From contig JAIGNY010000912.1 in NCBI GenBank assembly GCA_020152595.1, positions 696,001 to 760,000 on the forward strand: DNA of 64,000 nucleotides. The letters run 5' to 3'. Source of the stretch: Chiridota heheva. Its lineage: Eukaryota; Echinodermata; Holothuroidea; Apodida; Chiridotidae. The position numbers and the translations under genes were made by a program. How positions within the stretch are numbered: position 1 is the stretch's first letter; each line of letters begins with the position of its first letter. Of this stretch, positions 53,201 to 63,990 are shown piece after piece. The notes under the pieces were generated by a model. That model made no database searches, was not told the origin of the DNA, and saw only the letters and a list, made by a program, of their open reading frames with translations.

Positions 53201-54347
53201 AGTAGCACCACCCTTATGGTACCCCCAAACAGTGAGCCAGGGTTCCATGCACAGATGCTGAGATGAAAGGGATAAGCCATCAACTTGCAGCTTAGAGGAT
53301 ATTTCTAGAAGCTTGAGGCTTATTTCAGACACTTGATGGATCCTGCTTATCAGCAATTTCTTTGAATTAACAGTTATGAATTGATCAATTTCTTGAATTT
53401 ATTTATCCCTACCACCGTCCTCCCCACACCAACAAAATTTATTTTCAATTTTCATTTGATAAAAGTGCACTTTGTATTCCAGTGTGAAGTCTTTACTCAA
53501 GTTTACTGTGAAGAAACATAATTTCTATCTATACGGTTTCATATTCTGACGTCACTGATCTGTCTGTTATCTGTGGTAATGATAATCTGTGCTGAAATCT
53601 TTAACTGCCCAATTAAAAATAACTTCCAAGTAGAAAATGTTTATCAGATAAAAAAGACTCATCATGACCTTTCTGTAATAAGTTAAAATATTCCAAAGCA
53701 ATGGTGTTGTGCAAAATTTCAGAGCAGTAGGTTTGGTTTGAATACTGCAAGTAGTTGAATGACTCTCTATACCTCACAAAATCTGGAAAACTTTGAAGAA
53801 AAAAATAATAATAATCCTAACAAGAATAAATCAATGAAAAGGTATTGTAAATTGCTAGTTATTTCTTCATTCTAACATCTTTCCCACAAAATTGAAATCA
53901 AAATGAATTGTTTATAAGATCTGTATTTCCACTATCACTTTTTGTGAGCGACTAAGTTTTGAGCCTTTAACAGTATCAACATCAAGATATCTTCAAAATG
54001 AGCCTTCAAACTAAACCTCCTCTTCTCCTATCCCTCTCAGCTCAACCTCTACGCTTCCCATCCATTCTTGAGGAGGGATAACGCAGCTTACCCTTTTCCA
54101 GATACCAAAGATTGTTCCGATTGAAACAAGACAATCAATATTGGAGGAACCGTCCAGAGGGTCAAATGCAACTACATATTTTCCCTGCTGTTCGGTTTCC
54201 ACCTCTATGATTGTTTCGTTTTCCTCGGAGATCATGACACATGTTGTGTAGGAGGACTTGAGCTGGTTGATGAAAAGGTCATTAGCCAACACGTCCAGCT
54301 TCTTCTGTTCATCTCCGGAGACGTTGGTTTCACCCGCAATGCCATAC
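41032..54347 (-). CDS. FBP: Fructose-1,6-bisphosphatase paralogue B, exons 2-6 (5' end outside window)
   Basis: Exons: 54092-54347, 44280-44420, 43589-43726, 42764-42883 and 41032-41220. All junctions are GT-AG, with phases identical to FBP-A, and the frame is open to TAG. Visible motifs: [57 protein letters not shown] (Tyr215 kept), [25 protein letters not shown] and YECNPM. All metal and substrate residues I can align are present, so this copy looks functional. Exon 1 (about 55 codons) was not found between 54348 and 64000; in FBP-A intron 1 is 8.7 kb, so here it probably exceeds 9.6 kb. The C-terminus is two residues longer than in FBP-A. Position 140 (human Arg near AMP) aligns with Lys. 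Confidence 0.95.
41690..42060 (+). mobile_element. One-armed copy of a foldback element (see 63485-63990)
   Basis: The block with 'gatgaatctgaggctgtgac', 'atcacaactagtctgatttc', 'gtcctctttcat' and 'gaactaatcc' matches the arms of the inverted repeat at the right edge of the window. The preceding 'atcatattttgtcctgtgat' and 'accacctgaagaaa' segment matches that element's interior in reverse. It lies in FBP-B intron 5. A shorter piece of about 70 bp lies at 26615-26680 in FBP-A intron 1. Confidence 0.65.
42764..42883 (-). CDS. FBP: FBP-B exon 5
   Basis: Forty codons in phase 0, acceptor TTTGCAG. The donor is GTACAA, weaker than in the other exons. It encodes [16 protein letters not shown] and [13 protein letters not shown]. 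Confidence 0.96.
43336..43432. repeat. 23-24 bp tandem repeat, 4-5 copies (FBP-B intron 4)
   Basis: 'gagaattttgctataaatat' followed by 'cat' or 'tat' is repeated head to tail about 160 bp downstream (on the plus strand) of the exon 4 side of the intron. Confidence 0.85.
43589..43726 (-). CDS. FBP: FBP-B exon 4
   Basis: 138 bp, 46 codons, phase 0 at both ends, acceptor TCTTGCAG and donor GTAAGA. It encodes [19 protein letters not shown], then YYSINEGY. It is the intact reference for the frameshifted FBP-A exon. Confidence 0.96.
44280..44420 (-). CDS. FBP: FBP-B exon 3
   Basis: Forty-seven codons in phase 0, acceptor CTTCTTAG and donor GTAAGA. It encodes [20 protein letters not shown] and [10 protein letters not shown]. 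Confidence 0.96.
45111..46455. repeat. 28-bp minisatellite, about 48 copies (FBP-B intron 2)
   Basis: The unit begins 'gaactgcttatagacataat' and continues 'gctaaact'. The commonest variation is acgtaatg versus acataatg, a CpG transition. Truncated units cluster at 45300-45400 and 45750-45830. Confidence 0.95.
46618..47875. mobile_element. Foldback element with AACCAGAACCAAAAGG ends
   Basis: The left end 'aaccagaaccaaaaggtttt' followed by 'gtggttccgatgc' is matched by the reverse complement at the right end (about 47830-47865). The left half carries 'cccgcctact', 'attaatatgcaagatatcac' and 'agaccatgggctatctgt'. The right half carries diverged copies of the same words in reverse orientation. 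The whole is thus one large imperfect inverted repeat in FBP-B intron 2. Confidence 0.65.
48340..48890 (+). mobile_element. Related partial element (half copies)
   Basis: Two forward copies of the 'cccgcctactcattaatatg' to 'gagatatcacgcttatgag' module occur (48345-48535 and 48645-48790). They are followed by a (CA)-rich run and 'gcatcggaaccaaaaac', which matches the terminal sequence of the 46618 element. Confidence 0.6.
48988..50480. repeat. 24-bp minisatellite, about 62 copies, with higher-order structure (FBP-B intron 2)
   Basis: The unit is 'ttggttagcacttcaagggt' followed by 'catc'. Rare variants 'cttcatgggtc' (near 49691, 49979 and 50411) and 'ctttaatggtc' (near 49331, 49762 and 50050) recur at spacings of 288 and 432 bp, that is 12 and 18 units, showing block duplication. 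A one-base deletion near 49391 splits the long open frame. Both strands are open (VLTKMTLE on minus, STSRVILV on plus), which is a property of the unit and not evidence for a protein. Confidence 0.96.
51171..52607. mobile_element. Third member of the AACCAGAACCAAAAGG element family
   Basis: It opens with the same 'aaccagaaccaaaaggtttt' terminal sequence. Its subterminal 'gcatatcatgaaatatttgt' and 'gatatttattcataagcc' match the reverse complement of the right end of the 46618 element. It closes near 'gcatcgaaaccaaaaatc'. Forward modules with 'agaccatgggctatctgtgt' lie at 52140-52270 and 52430-52530. Confidence 0.6.
53140..53257 (-). other. Exon-like segment in FBP-B intron 2
   Basis: A pyrimidine-rich tract ending TTTCATCTCAG precedes 118 bp that end in a strong donor, GTAAGT. 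One frame is open across the segment ([12 protein letters not shown], then QHCELDGSP). However, 118 is not a multiple of three and inclusion between FBP exons 2 and 3 would reach a TAG stop after 26 codons. It could be a poison exon, an exon of another transcript, or a repeat fragment. No family is recognised. Confidence 0.3.
54092..54347 (-). CDS. FBP: FBP-B exon 2, catalytic core
   Basis: 256 bp with the same phases as FBP-A exon 2. It has [54 protein letters not shown] and GTIFGIWKR. The acceptor is GATTATAAG followed by GTATGG, with a modest pyrimidine tract, and the donor is GTAAGC. Confidence 0.96.
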
Positions 54348-54880
54348 CTTATAATCAGAGAAAAATAAAAAAAAATGAAAAAAAATGAGCATGTTTGTCG
54401 TAAATGTGTAAACTGGATGCAACTCTGAAAGCACATACAATGAATTAACTCAGGACATCTGATGCACTTTTGATATTGGCCGTTGGACCCAGTGTGGGCA
54501 CATACTATACGATGACAAATAGAGCTTTAGTTGCTTTGAAAAACAATGCTTAGCAAATGATTGAGAAGGTCATGTTTCTCACCCTTGGCATCAAGAGTAG
54601 GGGGCTGATACTTGCACCACACTGAGAAGTTCTGGCATTGTTTTATTGCAGTTTTAATCTTTGTTGCATATTTCCAAGATTAAGATTTGTTGCAATTATC
54701 AATGCAATGACAATGACTGAATTGAAAGGATTAGTTACAGTAGGTAGTTAGGCAATTCAATCATACTGTACATAACAGAGGACACAAATATCACATAACT
54801 TGATATAACTTGGTATCTTTTTGTCTAATTCCAGAAATATTACTGAAACTTACACAATAAATCCTGAATAGGACCTGTTA

Positions 54881-55095
54881 AGGCCCATTATGTAACAATT
54901 GTCCATTATGTGACAACTTTTGGTCCATTATGTAACAACTTTTAGCCCATTATATAACAACATTAGTGTCCCATTATGTAACGACATTTGGCCCGTTATG
55001 TAACAACGTTGGTGTCAAAATATGTAACAACTTTTGGCCCATTATGTGACAATGTATTGTGTGTCATCAACCTTTTGACCATTATGTAACAAGGT
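54881..55095. repeat. 22-25 bp tandem repeat, about 8-9 copies
   Basis: 'cattatgtaacaacttttgg' followed by 'cc' is repeated with small length changes and substitutions (gtgaca, gtaacg). It lies in what is probably FBP-B intron 1. Confidence 0.85.
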
Positions 55096-55110
55096 CCAAA
55101 TCCGACGAGT

Positions 55111-55683
55111 TTGAAGAGATATAGATTAAGGCACTCTCGGGGTAAAAGCATTTTGAATTTAGAATCTTTTCGTGGAGGACGTTGCCAATACATCATGTCA
55201 CATGCAGTCAGTTCTACACAAAACAGAAATTTTATATTGAATATCACCTTTACTGAACTAAGATGTCTAATGTCCAAAACCTTTTCTCTACAATTCTGTC
55301 CCTTATGTCCAACACAAAGCATGCTTGACCAATATTATAGAAGAAGCAAATCACAATCAAGAATCTCAATGCTTTTAAACAAGTGCATGTTTCTTTTATT
55401 TGTTCAGTATATCAAACAATGCCCAGCACAAACAAGTATATTTTCCTTTTTTCTTAGCATATTTGACAGTGACATACAATTTCTGCTTTTAAGCATTCCT
55501 GTTTATCCCTCATACAAGTCTGTGTTGTGGAAGATCTTCATATTAAAACACCATAGCAAGATTAATTTCTTCCCGCTTAAAAGTTCTATAGAATATAGAA
55601 CAGGGTTGGACAAGTCACTTGTCCAGCTGCCCAGACAACCAAAAACTGTTAAAACAACCATTTTTGCAAGCTCTACCCTGTAG
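55111..55683 (+). other. Open frame of 190 codons, unrecognised
   Basis: This is unusually long for AT-rich DNA, but the composition is Ser/Leu/Ile/Phe-rich with no motif, domain or splice context that I recognise. It ends inside a segment with the palindrome GGACAAGT-c-ACTTGTCC (about 55606-55622). It could be a decayed element ORF or chance. Confidence 0.15.
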
Positions 55684-55989
55684 ACAATTTATTTTTTAAA
55701 CAGAAAACGTATTAATGTAAGCAGCCTGGGCGGACTGGCCAGTCTGTCCATCAGTCAATGACCAAAATGCTCCCACCCTGGTGCTGCCCCCTCCAAATGA
55801 AAAATAAACTAAATACAAAAAAAATAAGGGGCTCATACTCTTCCCCCTTGACCTATGGAATTTGAAGCCTCAGTCCACCCTTGGTATTAGGCATATAGAA
55901 AGAGCAACCTTATTTTCTTCCAGGACAACCATACATTTTGGTAAGTATGCCTGCATGGTGGGCAAGTTAACCTCAGGTTGATTTGTCAA

Positions 55990-56848
55990 AACCTAATATA
56001 GCATGTCCACACAGTAAGGGACTTACAATACCTAATATAGCATGTCCCACACAGTAAAGGACTTACAATACCTGATATAGCATGTCCTACAGTAAAGGAC
56101 TTACAATACCTAATATAGCATGTTCCACACAGTAAAGGACTTATAATACCTAATATAGCATGTCCCACACAGTAAAGGACTTACAATACCTAATATAGCA
56201 TGTCCCACACAGTAAAGGACTTAAAAATACCTAATATAGCATGTCCCACACAGTAAAGGACTAACAATGCCTAATATAGCATGTCCCACAGTAAAGGACT
56301 TACAATACCTAATATAGCATGTCCCACACAGTAAAGGACTTACAATACCTAATATAGCATGTCCCACACAGTAAAGGACTTACAATACCTAATATAGCAT
56401 GTCCCACACAGTAAAGGACTTACAATGCCTAATATAGCATGCCCCACACAGTAAAGGACTTACAATGCCTAATATAGCATGTCCCACACAATAAAGGACC
56501 TACAATGCCTAATATAGCATGTCCCACACAATAAAGGACCTACAATGCCTAATATAGCATGTCCCAAAGTAAAGGACCTACAATGCCTAATATAGCATGT
56601 CCCACACAGTAAAGGACCTACAATGCCTAATATAGCATGTCCCACACAGTAAAGGACTTACAATGCCTAATATAGCATGTCCCACACAGTAAAGGACTTA
56701 CAATACCTAATATAGCATGTCCCACACAGTAAAGGACTTAAAAATACCTAATATAACATGTCCCACACAGTAAAGGACTTACAATGTCTAATATAGCATG
56801 TCCCACACAGTAAAGGACTAACAATGCCTAATATAGCATGTCCCAATC
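55990..56848. repeat. 40-bp minisatellite, about 21 copies
   Basis: The unit begins 'taatatagcatgtcccacac' and continues 'agtaaaggacttacaatacc'. Variants include loss of 'caca' in some copies, and 'cctac' and 'aatgcc' subtypes that cluster in the middle (56490-56640), indicating local homogenisation. Confidence 0.95.
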
Positions 56849-57419
56849 AAGATTCTTCATATCAAGATTCTTCAGATTCAATCAAGATTCTTAGATATAT
56901 CAACCTCCGGGTCAACTGCTTCTGTACAATTTTTCATTGAAACCATGATGAACAACTCTGGCTATCAATTTTCAGTCTAAAGCATCCAAACTCACCAGTT
57001 TTAATTCACTGATGAAAACATCCTTTTAAAAGTCCAAACAAATCCTCAACCCCACATTACATGCATGACTTGGCCCTGCAGTAACCAAATCCACAATACC
57101 TAGCTCTTCATAATAGGTTCCATTGTGTGAATATAGATGATTGGGAGTGTAATTACTGATGTGTAGAATCACTGAACTATCAGTGACAGGTTTCTTAATT
57201 GCTTCTAGTCGACTGAAATGAGAGGTTCTTGTGGGTGAAAAGACTGAAAATTTGTAGCAAGGATTGGGCGTGATGACTGTTCCTTTTGTAGTAGAATTAG
57301 TGTGAAATATTAAGGACACTTAGGTCTACTGTTTGAAAACATATTTTAAGTTTAAATTTTAATGCTGAGAACAACAAACTTATCCATACAATTATACAAA
57401 AAAATTTTTTTAATGGCCA

Positions 57420-57640
57420 TACATCGTGATTAAAATGTGACGTCGTACATTTTATTCCAAAACGATTCTGATTGGCCTATCAATATAAGTGCACATTGTA
57501 CCTTTTCTTTCGACCAATCAGAACACACAAATTGAAATCTATTAACCTCCACGGTAGAGACGATAACTGGCCTTTAAATGTGCACTGTAAACACAAGTGT
57601 TTGTGCAGAAAACATATTTTATCAAACTGTATATGCTCAA
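57420..57640 (+). repeat. Dispersed repeat, copy B (inverted match of 28180-28420)
   Basis: It shares the 'ccaaaacgattctgattggc' and 'ctatcaatataag' to 'cgaccaatcag' block with the reverse complement of 28310-28400. It also shares the flanking 'acatcgtgattaaaatgtg' and 'acgataactggcc' segments. Confidence 0.65.
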
Positions 57641-57995
57641 TCATATCTTATAACTTACAGTATGATAGTGTCATTATATCGCAAAATTTTGAAAAGCATT
57701 TTTTTATGAGTTATTTAAGGTCTTTTTGAAATCATCTCTCCTTTTTAGTTTGTTTGATGAGGGCTTAATTGCACCACGACAACAAAGGTCAAATTGTGCC
57801 TGAGAGGTCAGATCATTCTAGAGGTAGGAAGGAAAGGAAGTAGGGGGAGAATGAGAGAAATTCAAGAACAAAAAGTCAGAAAGCTGTGATTAAGAGAGGA
57901 GGTGCATGGTTGAAACAAAAACAAAGTAGAGAGAGAGAGGGGGTGGAAGAGGAGAATGGAGAATCAAATATGGTTGTAGAGGGAAGCATGATGAA

Positions 57996-59445
57996 GGAAG
58001 GAGATAATTTTATCCGGAGGATTTTTCTGGAAGAACTCAGGAATTGAGTTGTGGGGAGCGAGGGAAGCTCTGAGAAGGTTGTACAGGGGAAAGCGAGGAG
58101 AACGTGATGGATTGTGAGGGTGCAATGGCAATTGTTGCAGAGGGGTTGGGGAGAGCCAATAAGGAGGTGGGAGTTAGTGAGGTGGGTGTGACCTATTCTA
58201 AGACGGGTAATATGAACGTTGTTGATACAAAAGAGGTTGTTGATGGTGGGTTTGATCGAAATGGTGGGCTGGATGATGTGGAATTTGTTATCAATTTGGG
58301 AGTTCCATGAGGTTTGCCAGTGGTCACGAACAAGGAAAGCGATAAGCGATTTGATGTCAGAGAGGGTTTTGGGAAAAGGGGTAGGGAGGAGGTTGAGGGC
58401 AAGCTTAGTGGCTGCATCAGCCCTGTCATTGCCAGGGATGCCAACATGGCTGGGTATCCAGAAGAAAAGAACACTTTTCCTGCGAGGGTGGGCAAAAGGA
58501 GTTTCCGTAGGAGGAGGTGGGATGTGAAGTTATCCCATTTAAGGTTGAGTAAAGAAGTAAGAACAGCCTTCGAGTCGGAGAAAATGGCAAAGTGGCTGAG
58601 CGGAGAGTACGCAGTAAAGTTGAGGGCCAGGAGAATTACCTTAGCCTCGGCAGAAAAGATAGATGAGTAGTCAGGAAGTCTGCTACTGAGGGTGATGTCT
58701 TGGATGACGGCAGCAGCAGCTGTCTTGTTGCCTTCCTTGGAGCCATCAGTATAGATAGAGGTGTAGTTTGAGATTTGGTCTTTGATTTGGTTGTGGAGAT
58801 TGATGAAGAGGTTAGGGTGGGTTTGAGTTTTGTGATGAGTGGAGAGGCCCAGGTGGAAAGAAGGGAGGGACGTGGCCCAAGGAGGAAAAGTGGGCCAGGA
58901 GAAGGTGCCGAGAGTGGCGGGGTTGATGCCGAGATGGAAGAGGTCTGATTTAATGCGTAAGCTGAAGGGAGGGGATAGGCTTTTAGTCCTATCAAAGAGG
59001 GTGGAGAAATTGGGGTACCTAATGAGGTTGTAAACAGGGTTCTGGGTGTTGGTGAGGACCCTAAAAGCATAGGAGAGGCTAAGCTTTCTACATCTAAGTA
59101 GAAAGGGGAGTTCTTTGGCTTCAACATAAAGGCTGGTGATTGGGGAGGTCTTGTAGGCACCTAGACAAAGCCTGAGTGCTTCAATTTGAATGGTGTTGAT
59201 GTGGTTGAGGTGTGAGTTGTGAGCGACACAGTAGACATTATTGCCATAGTCAAGCTTGGCACGAATGGTAAGCCTGAAAATTTCAGGACAGCATGGCGGT
59301 TCGCACCCCAAGTGGTGTTGGAGAGGAGGCGGAGAATGTTGAGGGAGCTGTTGCATTTTAGTTTCAGGTTGGTGATGTGTTGCTTGTAGGTGAGCTTAGG
59401 GTCTAGAGTTAGACCCAGGAACTCATTTTTAGTAACCAAATCTGC
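57996..59445 (-). mobile_element. Non-LTR retrotransposon fragment with RNase H, copy 2
   Basis: A 387-codon minus-strand frame (58193-59356) follows a short frame carrying FLGLTLDPKLTYKQHITNLK, the RT thumb. It encodes the connection region (RLTIRAKLDYGNNVYC), then RNase H with YTDGSKEG (first Asp), SAEAK (Glu) and FSDSKAV (second Asp). The fourth motif, HVGIPGND, is in a different frame near 58430-58450, so the ORF is broken. The polypurine stretch at 57820-57995 may be its 3' UTR. It is closely related to the copy at 35511-37335. Confidence 0.88.
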
Positions 59446-60775
59446 AATACTGTACTCATTTCAGTTGAATACAATTATTTACAAAGAATGGCAGTCTTAT
59501 CAACTCATATATAACAGTGCAAAGTCAAATGGTCTTTTGCAATAGTACCAACATGTACAGTAGCTACAGCATGCAACCCTTGGCAAGAAAACTGGCACTC
59601 AAAATTTGACTTTAATTATGCTTTAAAATCAACCAAAGATCTTGGATAACCATGATGCAAACTGTGCAAACAAGTTTTACATGCACATTTAATGATGTCT
59701 TCTTCCTTCGCAATTTACAGACCAGTAAAAATACATGCATTCTTGAATAGAGTACCATACACAACATTACACAGGTACCAGCAAGCTCTGGTATGGAAGA
59801 CATACTGTAACTTCCTCTGACTCAAGTGACAACTTGGTCCACACAAATCTTTTAAACTATTAATACTGTTGAAAATGCTTTCTAAAATTGGTGTATTCAT
59901 ACAGCAAGAAGCAATTGTTACCATTCATATTAAAATGTAGACCTACAATCTTGCACAAAACTTGTTGAAACACTTGGTGAAAATATGTGATGTTTTTATT
60001 GAAGCGACTTTTCTTTTGTAAATTATTCCACATTTAGAAATTAGAAATGCTAAAAAAAACTATGTTGCTTCTTATCACTACTCTTCCAATAGTAATTAAT
60101 ATTTTGAAATTTCAAGGACATTTGTATCATTTCATTGACGCCGCCAGTGTCCCCGTCCCCTACCTCACTATATTAATTGTCCTCCCCTCCCCCTCCCCAT
60201 TCAATGTTGGCCGTTGTTACTGTTTTTCCTGGAAATGACGCTATAAAATAAATAAATTCAACATTAAAAAGGGGGAGGGGGTAGAGGGTTACAATTCTCG
60301 GAAAAAAAATAAAGAAACATAACACTATAACATATATATAGTTCTCAAAAAGCTGAAGTGTTCCAACAGTTTTGTGCAAGATTGTAGCTTCCAAAACAAC
60401 TTACAAATTTAACTTTAAACTCTATTCACTTGGTCACTTCAAATCCAAAGGAAATAATTCTTGATGTTTCTTTGCTCAAAATTTCTGCATTGTTCTTAAC
60501 AAAAATAATTAAAAATAGTTGTAAATTTAAGTTTATTTTCATGAACAATTAAAAAGCAAATACATTGTTGAATTTTCTTTATCTTGGCCTGAAGTTTTAG
60601 AACCCCCCTCCCCCCATGCCTAATCTGGGAGGACAATGAACTTTCATATGAATAAACATTTAACCTAGCATAAAGCAGTGTTCTAAGTATACTTTAATTG
60701 TTACTGGAATAATTCTGCCAAGATACAAGAAGACAAGGATAGATGTTTGTTTCATCCTCCTGCCATCAGAGGGTT

Positions 60776-60919
60776 GTCACAACCAAACCGTACATTAGTT
60801 GACAACCAAACCGTACGTTAGTTGACAACCAAACCGTACGTTAGTTGACAACCAAACCGTACGTTAGTTGACAACCAAACCGTACGTTAGTTGACAACCA
60901 AACCGTACGTTAGTTGACA
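60776..60919. repeat. 23-bp tandem repeat, about 6 copies
   Basis: 'accgtacgttagttgacaac' followed by 'caa' is nearly identical between copies. 'acgt' is present in all but the first, which has 'acat'. Confidence 0.9.
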
Positions 60920-61549
60920 TCCACATCATAAAATACTGTCAAGATCATTAACTGAAAGCTAATCTTAATGTCTGATTGTACATAATTAAAACAGTGAATC
61001 ACAAATATGATGTTAAAATTTGATACACACAACACTGGTTGTCTGCTTTGCTCTTCTGAAAGTGGCCTAATGATTACATTACTACAGTAACTAGAATATT
61101 TACACTCTGTAGAGCGTACACCTCCGCCCCTTGGCAATTCCAACATGCCTAGAATAATTTTTTAAGAGTTCATTCAATCCCCATACCCAATATGATGTAA
61201 TTCAGAAATCCTAGGCCCACCAAGATTCATCCCCAAGTTTGGATCTGTAATGATCATTTGCATTCTAAACACTTGAAGATTATCTTGACTGATTTCTTCC
61301 AAAGCCATATCATTGTTTTCAGTCTCATTCAGGCTAAAATTTATTGTTTGAGTTCCTTTCAGATAAGATTCACATTCCATCATTTTCCATTCGTGGCAGA
61401 AACCAATTGCTTTAACATGTATTACTTTGATAGTGGAGGCCACTTGATTTATTTTTAATGGGTCCAGAAAAATGACTGTCGAATTTCTTTTTATGGCATG
61501 AATTCATTGCTTACAACATTACATTGGAAAGTTTCAAGTACAGTATGTC

Positions 61550-61945
61550 TTCACAAACCTTAGCCTGAGCATCCCCACCCCTTGATTTCTGCCCTCCCCT
61601 TGTACTAATACCTCCCAAATTTCAATCACTTGTTCCTAACACAAAAATTGCACATTAAATTTAATCCAAATCCAATCATCAGTTATTGAGATATTCTAAT
61701 GACAGACAAACTCACCCAAAACTGTCCCCACCCCTCCATTTGAGCCCTTCCCCTGTTCCAATATGTCTCAAATTTTAATCACTTCTTTCTAAGCAGGAAC
61801 AAAACCCCACACCAAATTCATTACAAATCTAATCATTAATTCTAGAGATATGTTGATGGCAAACAAACAAACAAACAAACAGATAAACAAACGCAGGTGA
61901 AAACATACAGTAACTTTGTCCAACTTCGATGGCGGAGGTAACAAC
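61550..61945. repeat. Duplicated segment of about 165 bp plus (CAAA)n tail
   Basis: 'tccccaccccttgatttctg' onward (61571-61715) is repeated in diverged form at 61724-61870, sharing 'ccaaatttcaatcacttgtt'-like and 'attgagatattctaatg'-like blocks. The second copy ends in (ACAA)n and 'gatggcggaggtaac', a style of tail seen in dispersed retroelements of marine invertebrates. Confidence 0.5.
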
Positions 61946-62374
61946 CATGTCCATCATTGTCATAGTGAAATTAAGTCACTATATGCATTTGTATGCGTAA
62001 ATTCTATGTGCTTTACAAGCCAAATTCCAGAGGAAATGAGCCTTTTCCCGCACTTACTTTGCTATTTGTTTGTTCACGACTTCAGAAATGGAACAGTATC
62101 AGTGCGTATTTCGAACATGTTCAAGCGAAATCCGTACGCTCTTCGCGTAAGCGTATATGCTTAAATGCGTGAGCATTCTCGAGTTAAATCACAAACAAAT
62201 GCCCAAAGAAGGATGCAGGCCATAATTGCATTTTGATGTGTTCTAGTTGGATTTAAATCTATTTGAATGACACGCATCATTTATGGCTCATTTTCTGTTT
62301 TTTTAGAGGGAAAATTTCATGATTTTACGGATTTTGTAAATTTGCTGTTGTATTTTGTAAATTTGCCGTCGTAT

Positions 62375-62559
62375 GTACAGGGCACTGCGTAATGTACAGG
62401 GCACTGCGTAATGTACAGGGCACTGCGTAATGTACAGGGCACTGCGTAATGTACAGGGCACTGCGTAATGTACAGGGCACTGCGTAATGTACAGGGCACT
62501 GCGTAATGTACAGGGCACTGCGTAATGTACAGGGCACTGCGTAATGTACAGGGCACTGC
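62375..62559. repeat. 19-bp tandem repeat, 10 copies, near-identical
   Basis: The unit is 'gtacagggcactgcgtaat'. The copies show almost no divergence, implying recent expansion. Because 19 is not a multiple of three, all three minus-strand frames read the same peptide in rotation (VPCTLRSALYITQC). Confidence 0.95.
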
Positions 62560-62579
62560 ACGCTAGCGAGCTTGCAATT

Positions 62580-63480
62580 CAATTGTTAACACACATACTT
62601 GTATAGGCTTGCTGCCTCGCTAAAGTGAATGAAAATTGCGCTTAAAATACCAAAAACATTAAAATCGGACTATATTACCATAAAAAATATTAAGAAAAAG
62701 TTCACACCTAATCCTTGTGTAATGTTGATTGTTGAATCATAGTATTTGGGATAACAATCCCAAAATAAACTAGAAAAAACTTTTGTTTATTGTGTCTAAA
62801 CTCTCATGAGGTTTAGGTGAACTTTGACCAATTGTCAACGATAATATACTATTCAGATCTGGAACATTCCTACTTCTTTCTTTACAGCATAGTAACTTGA
62901 CTTGCAGATTGTGATTACTTCACAGATACACAATCAACACAATACAGGAGGAAAGTAGAATCCTAGCTAATAATATCATTGAAAAGTGATAGCCTGCATT
63001 CAAAACAACATCAAAACTTTCACGACACTGCTGTACAGTGTACGTACATCATGCATAGGGCCTATGTACTAGCCTACATGTTTATGTACAGTACTACGGG
63101 CATGTTGAATCATTCGGCTGTTAGTTTCGTACAGTAGTTGTGTTATTTTCCTTTATTTATGAGTAGGCCTAATTCAAAATCATTTTTGTGTGCAAATAAA
63201 ACTTTGAATCGCATCAGAGAAGTAAGATGTTCATGATTTTCATTTATGTTAATGAAAAACTCTGGCATAAATTTCACATGCTATATCTAATTCTTACAAT
63301 GCAGGTACAAACTTTGTCGCAAGAAATTTCAGCTATGGCGTAATATATGGCAAATTTGTCGTTAATGCGATCTCTGACTATAGCCATATGCATCAGCTGT
63401 ACACAGAGGTCGTTGTGCAAATTACAATGTGGAAAACTTTACATTGACTTAACATAATAGTGTCTCTGAATATTGATGAT
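62580..63480. other. Gene-free AT-rich stretch
   Basis: No exon, RNA gene or clear repeat was seen. If FBP-B exon 1 lies past the window edge, this is part of its first intron. Confidence 0.45.
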
Positions 63481-63484
63481 GCAC

Positions 63485-63990
63485 TGCTTAAAAGATTAGT
63501 TCAGGGGTCAAGCAAGTCTATTTTGGATGAAAGAGGACTTCAAAAGAAACAAAATTGTGAAGAGAGCATTCAAAAATCTTATTTCGTTAAGGAGATATTC
63601 AAGTTCCAAAGTTTGGTATTATTAGTGTAAAAACGACTGAAATCAGACTACTTGTGACGTCGTAGCCTCAGATTCCTCAAAGTCTTTATGTATTTTAAAG
63701 AAAATGTATTTCATTTGTTCACTATTTAAATTATTTATCCTCAAACTATCTTCAGGTGGTATATTATAAATATCCTTCCTAGATTCAGTTCTACACTTTT
63801 TTGACATATACCATGGTTTTTGGGCCACAGAATCGCAGGACAAAATATGATAGAATACATAAAGACTTTGAGAAATCTGAGGCTATGACATCACAACTTG
63901 TCTGATTTCAATCGTTTCTACACAAATGATACCAAACTTCAAACTTAAATATCTCAATAATGGAATAAGAGGTGACTTACTTAGGCCTAT
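63485..63990. mobile_element. Foldback element with arms of about 150 bp
   Basis: The left arm (63490-63690, with 'gattagttcaggggtcaagc', 'gaaagaggactt' and 'tgaaatcagacta') and the right arm (63845-63970, with 'aaagactttgagaaatctga' and 'tctgatttcaatcg') are reverse complements over about 120-150 bp. The 150-bp interior has no domain. The right arm is shorter and stops where the window ends or the element is truncated. Related pieces lie at 41690-42060 and 26615-26680. Confidence 0.65.

Noticed and set aside
55990..56848. CRISPR-like array
   Set aside because: The repeats are contiguous 40-bp tandem units without unique spacers, in a eukaryotic genome.
57026..57319. 97-codon minus-strand frame of ordinary composition
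   Set aside because: No acceptor, donor, homologue or motif was recognised; it may be a decayed element piece but cannot be supported.
61174..61443. 89-codon minus-strand frame
   Set aside because: It begins without an ATG, has no clear splice sites and abuts dispersed repeats.
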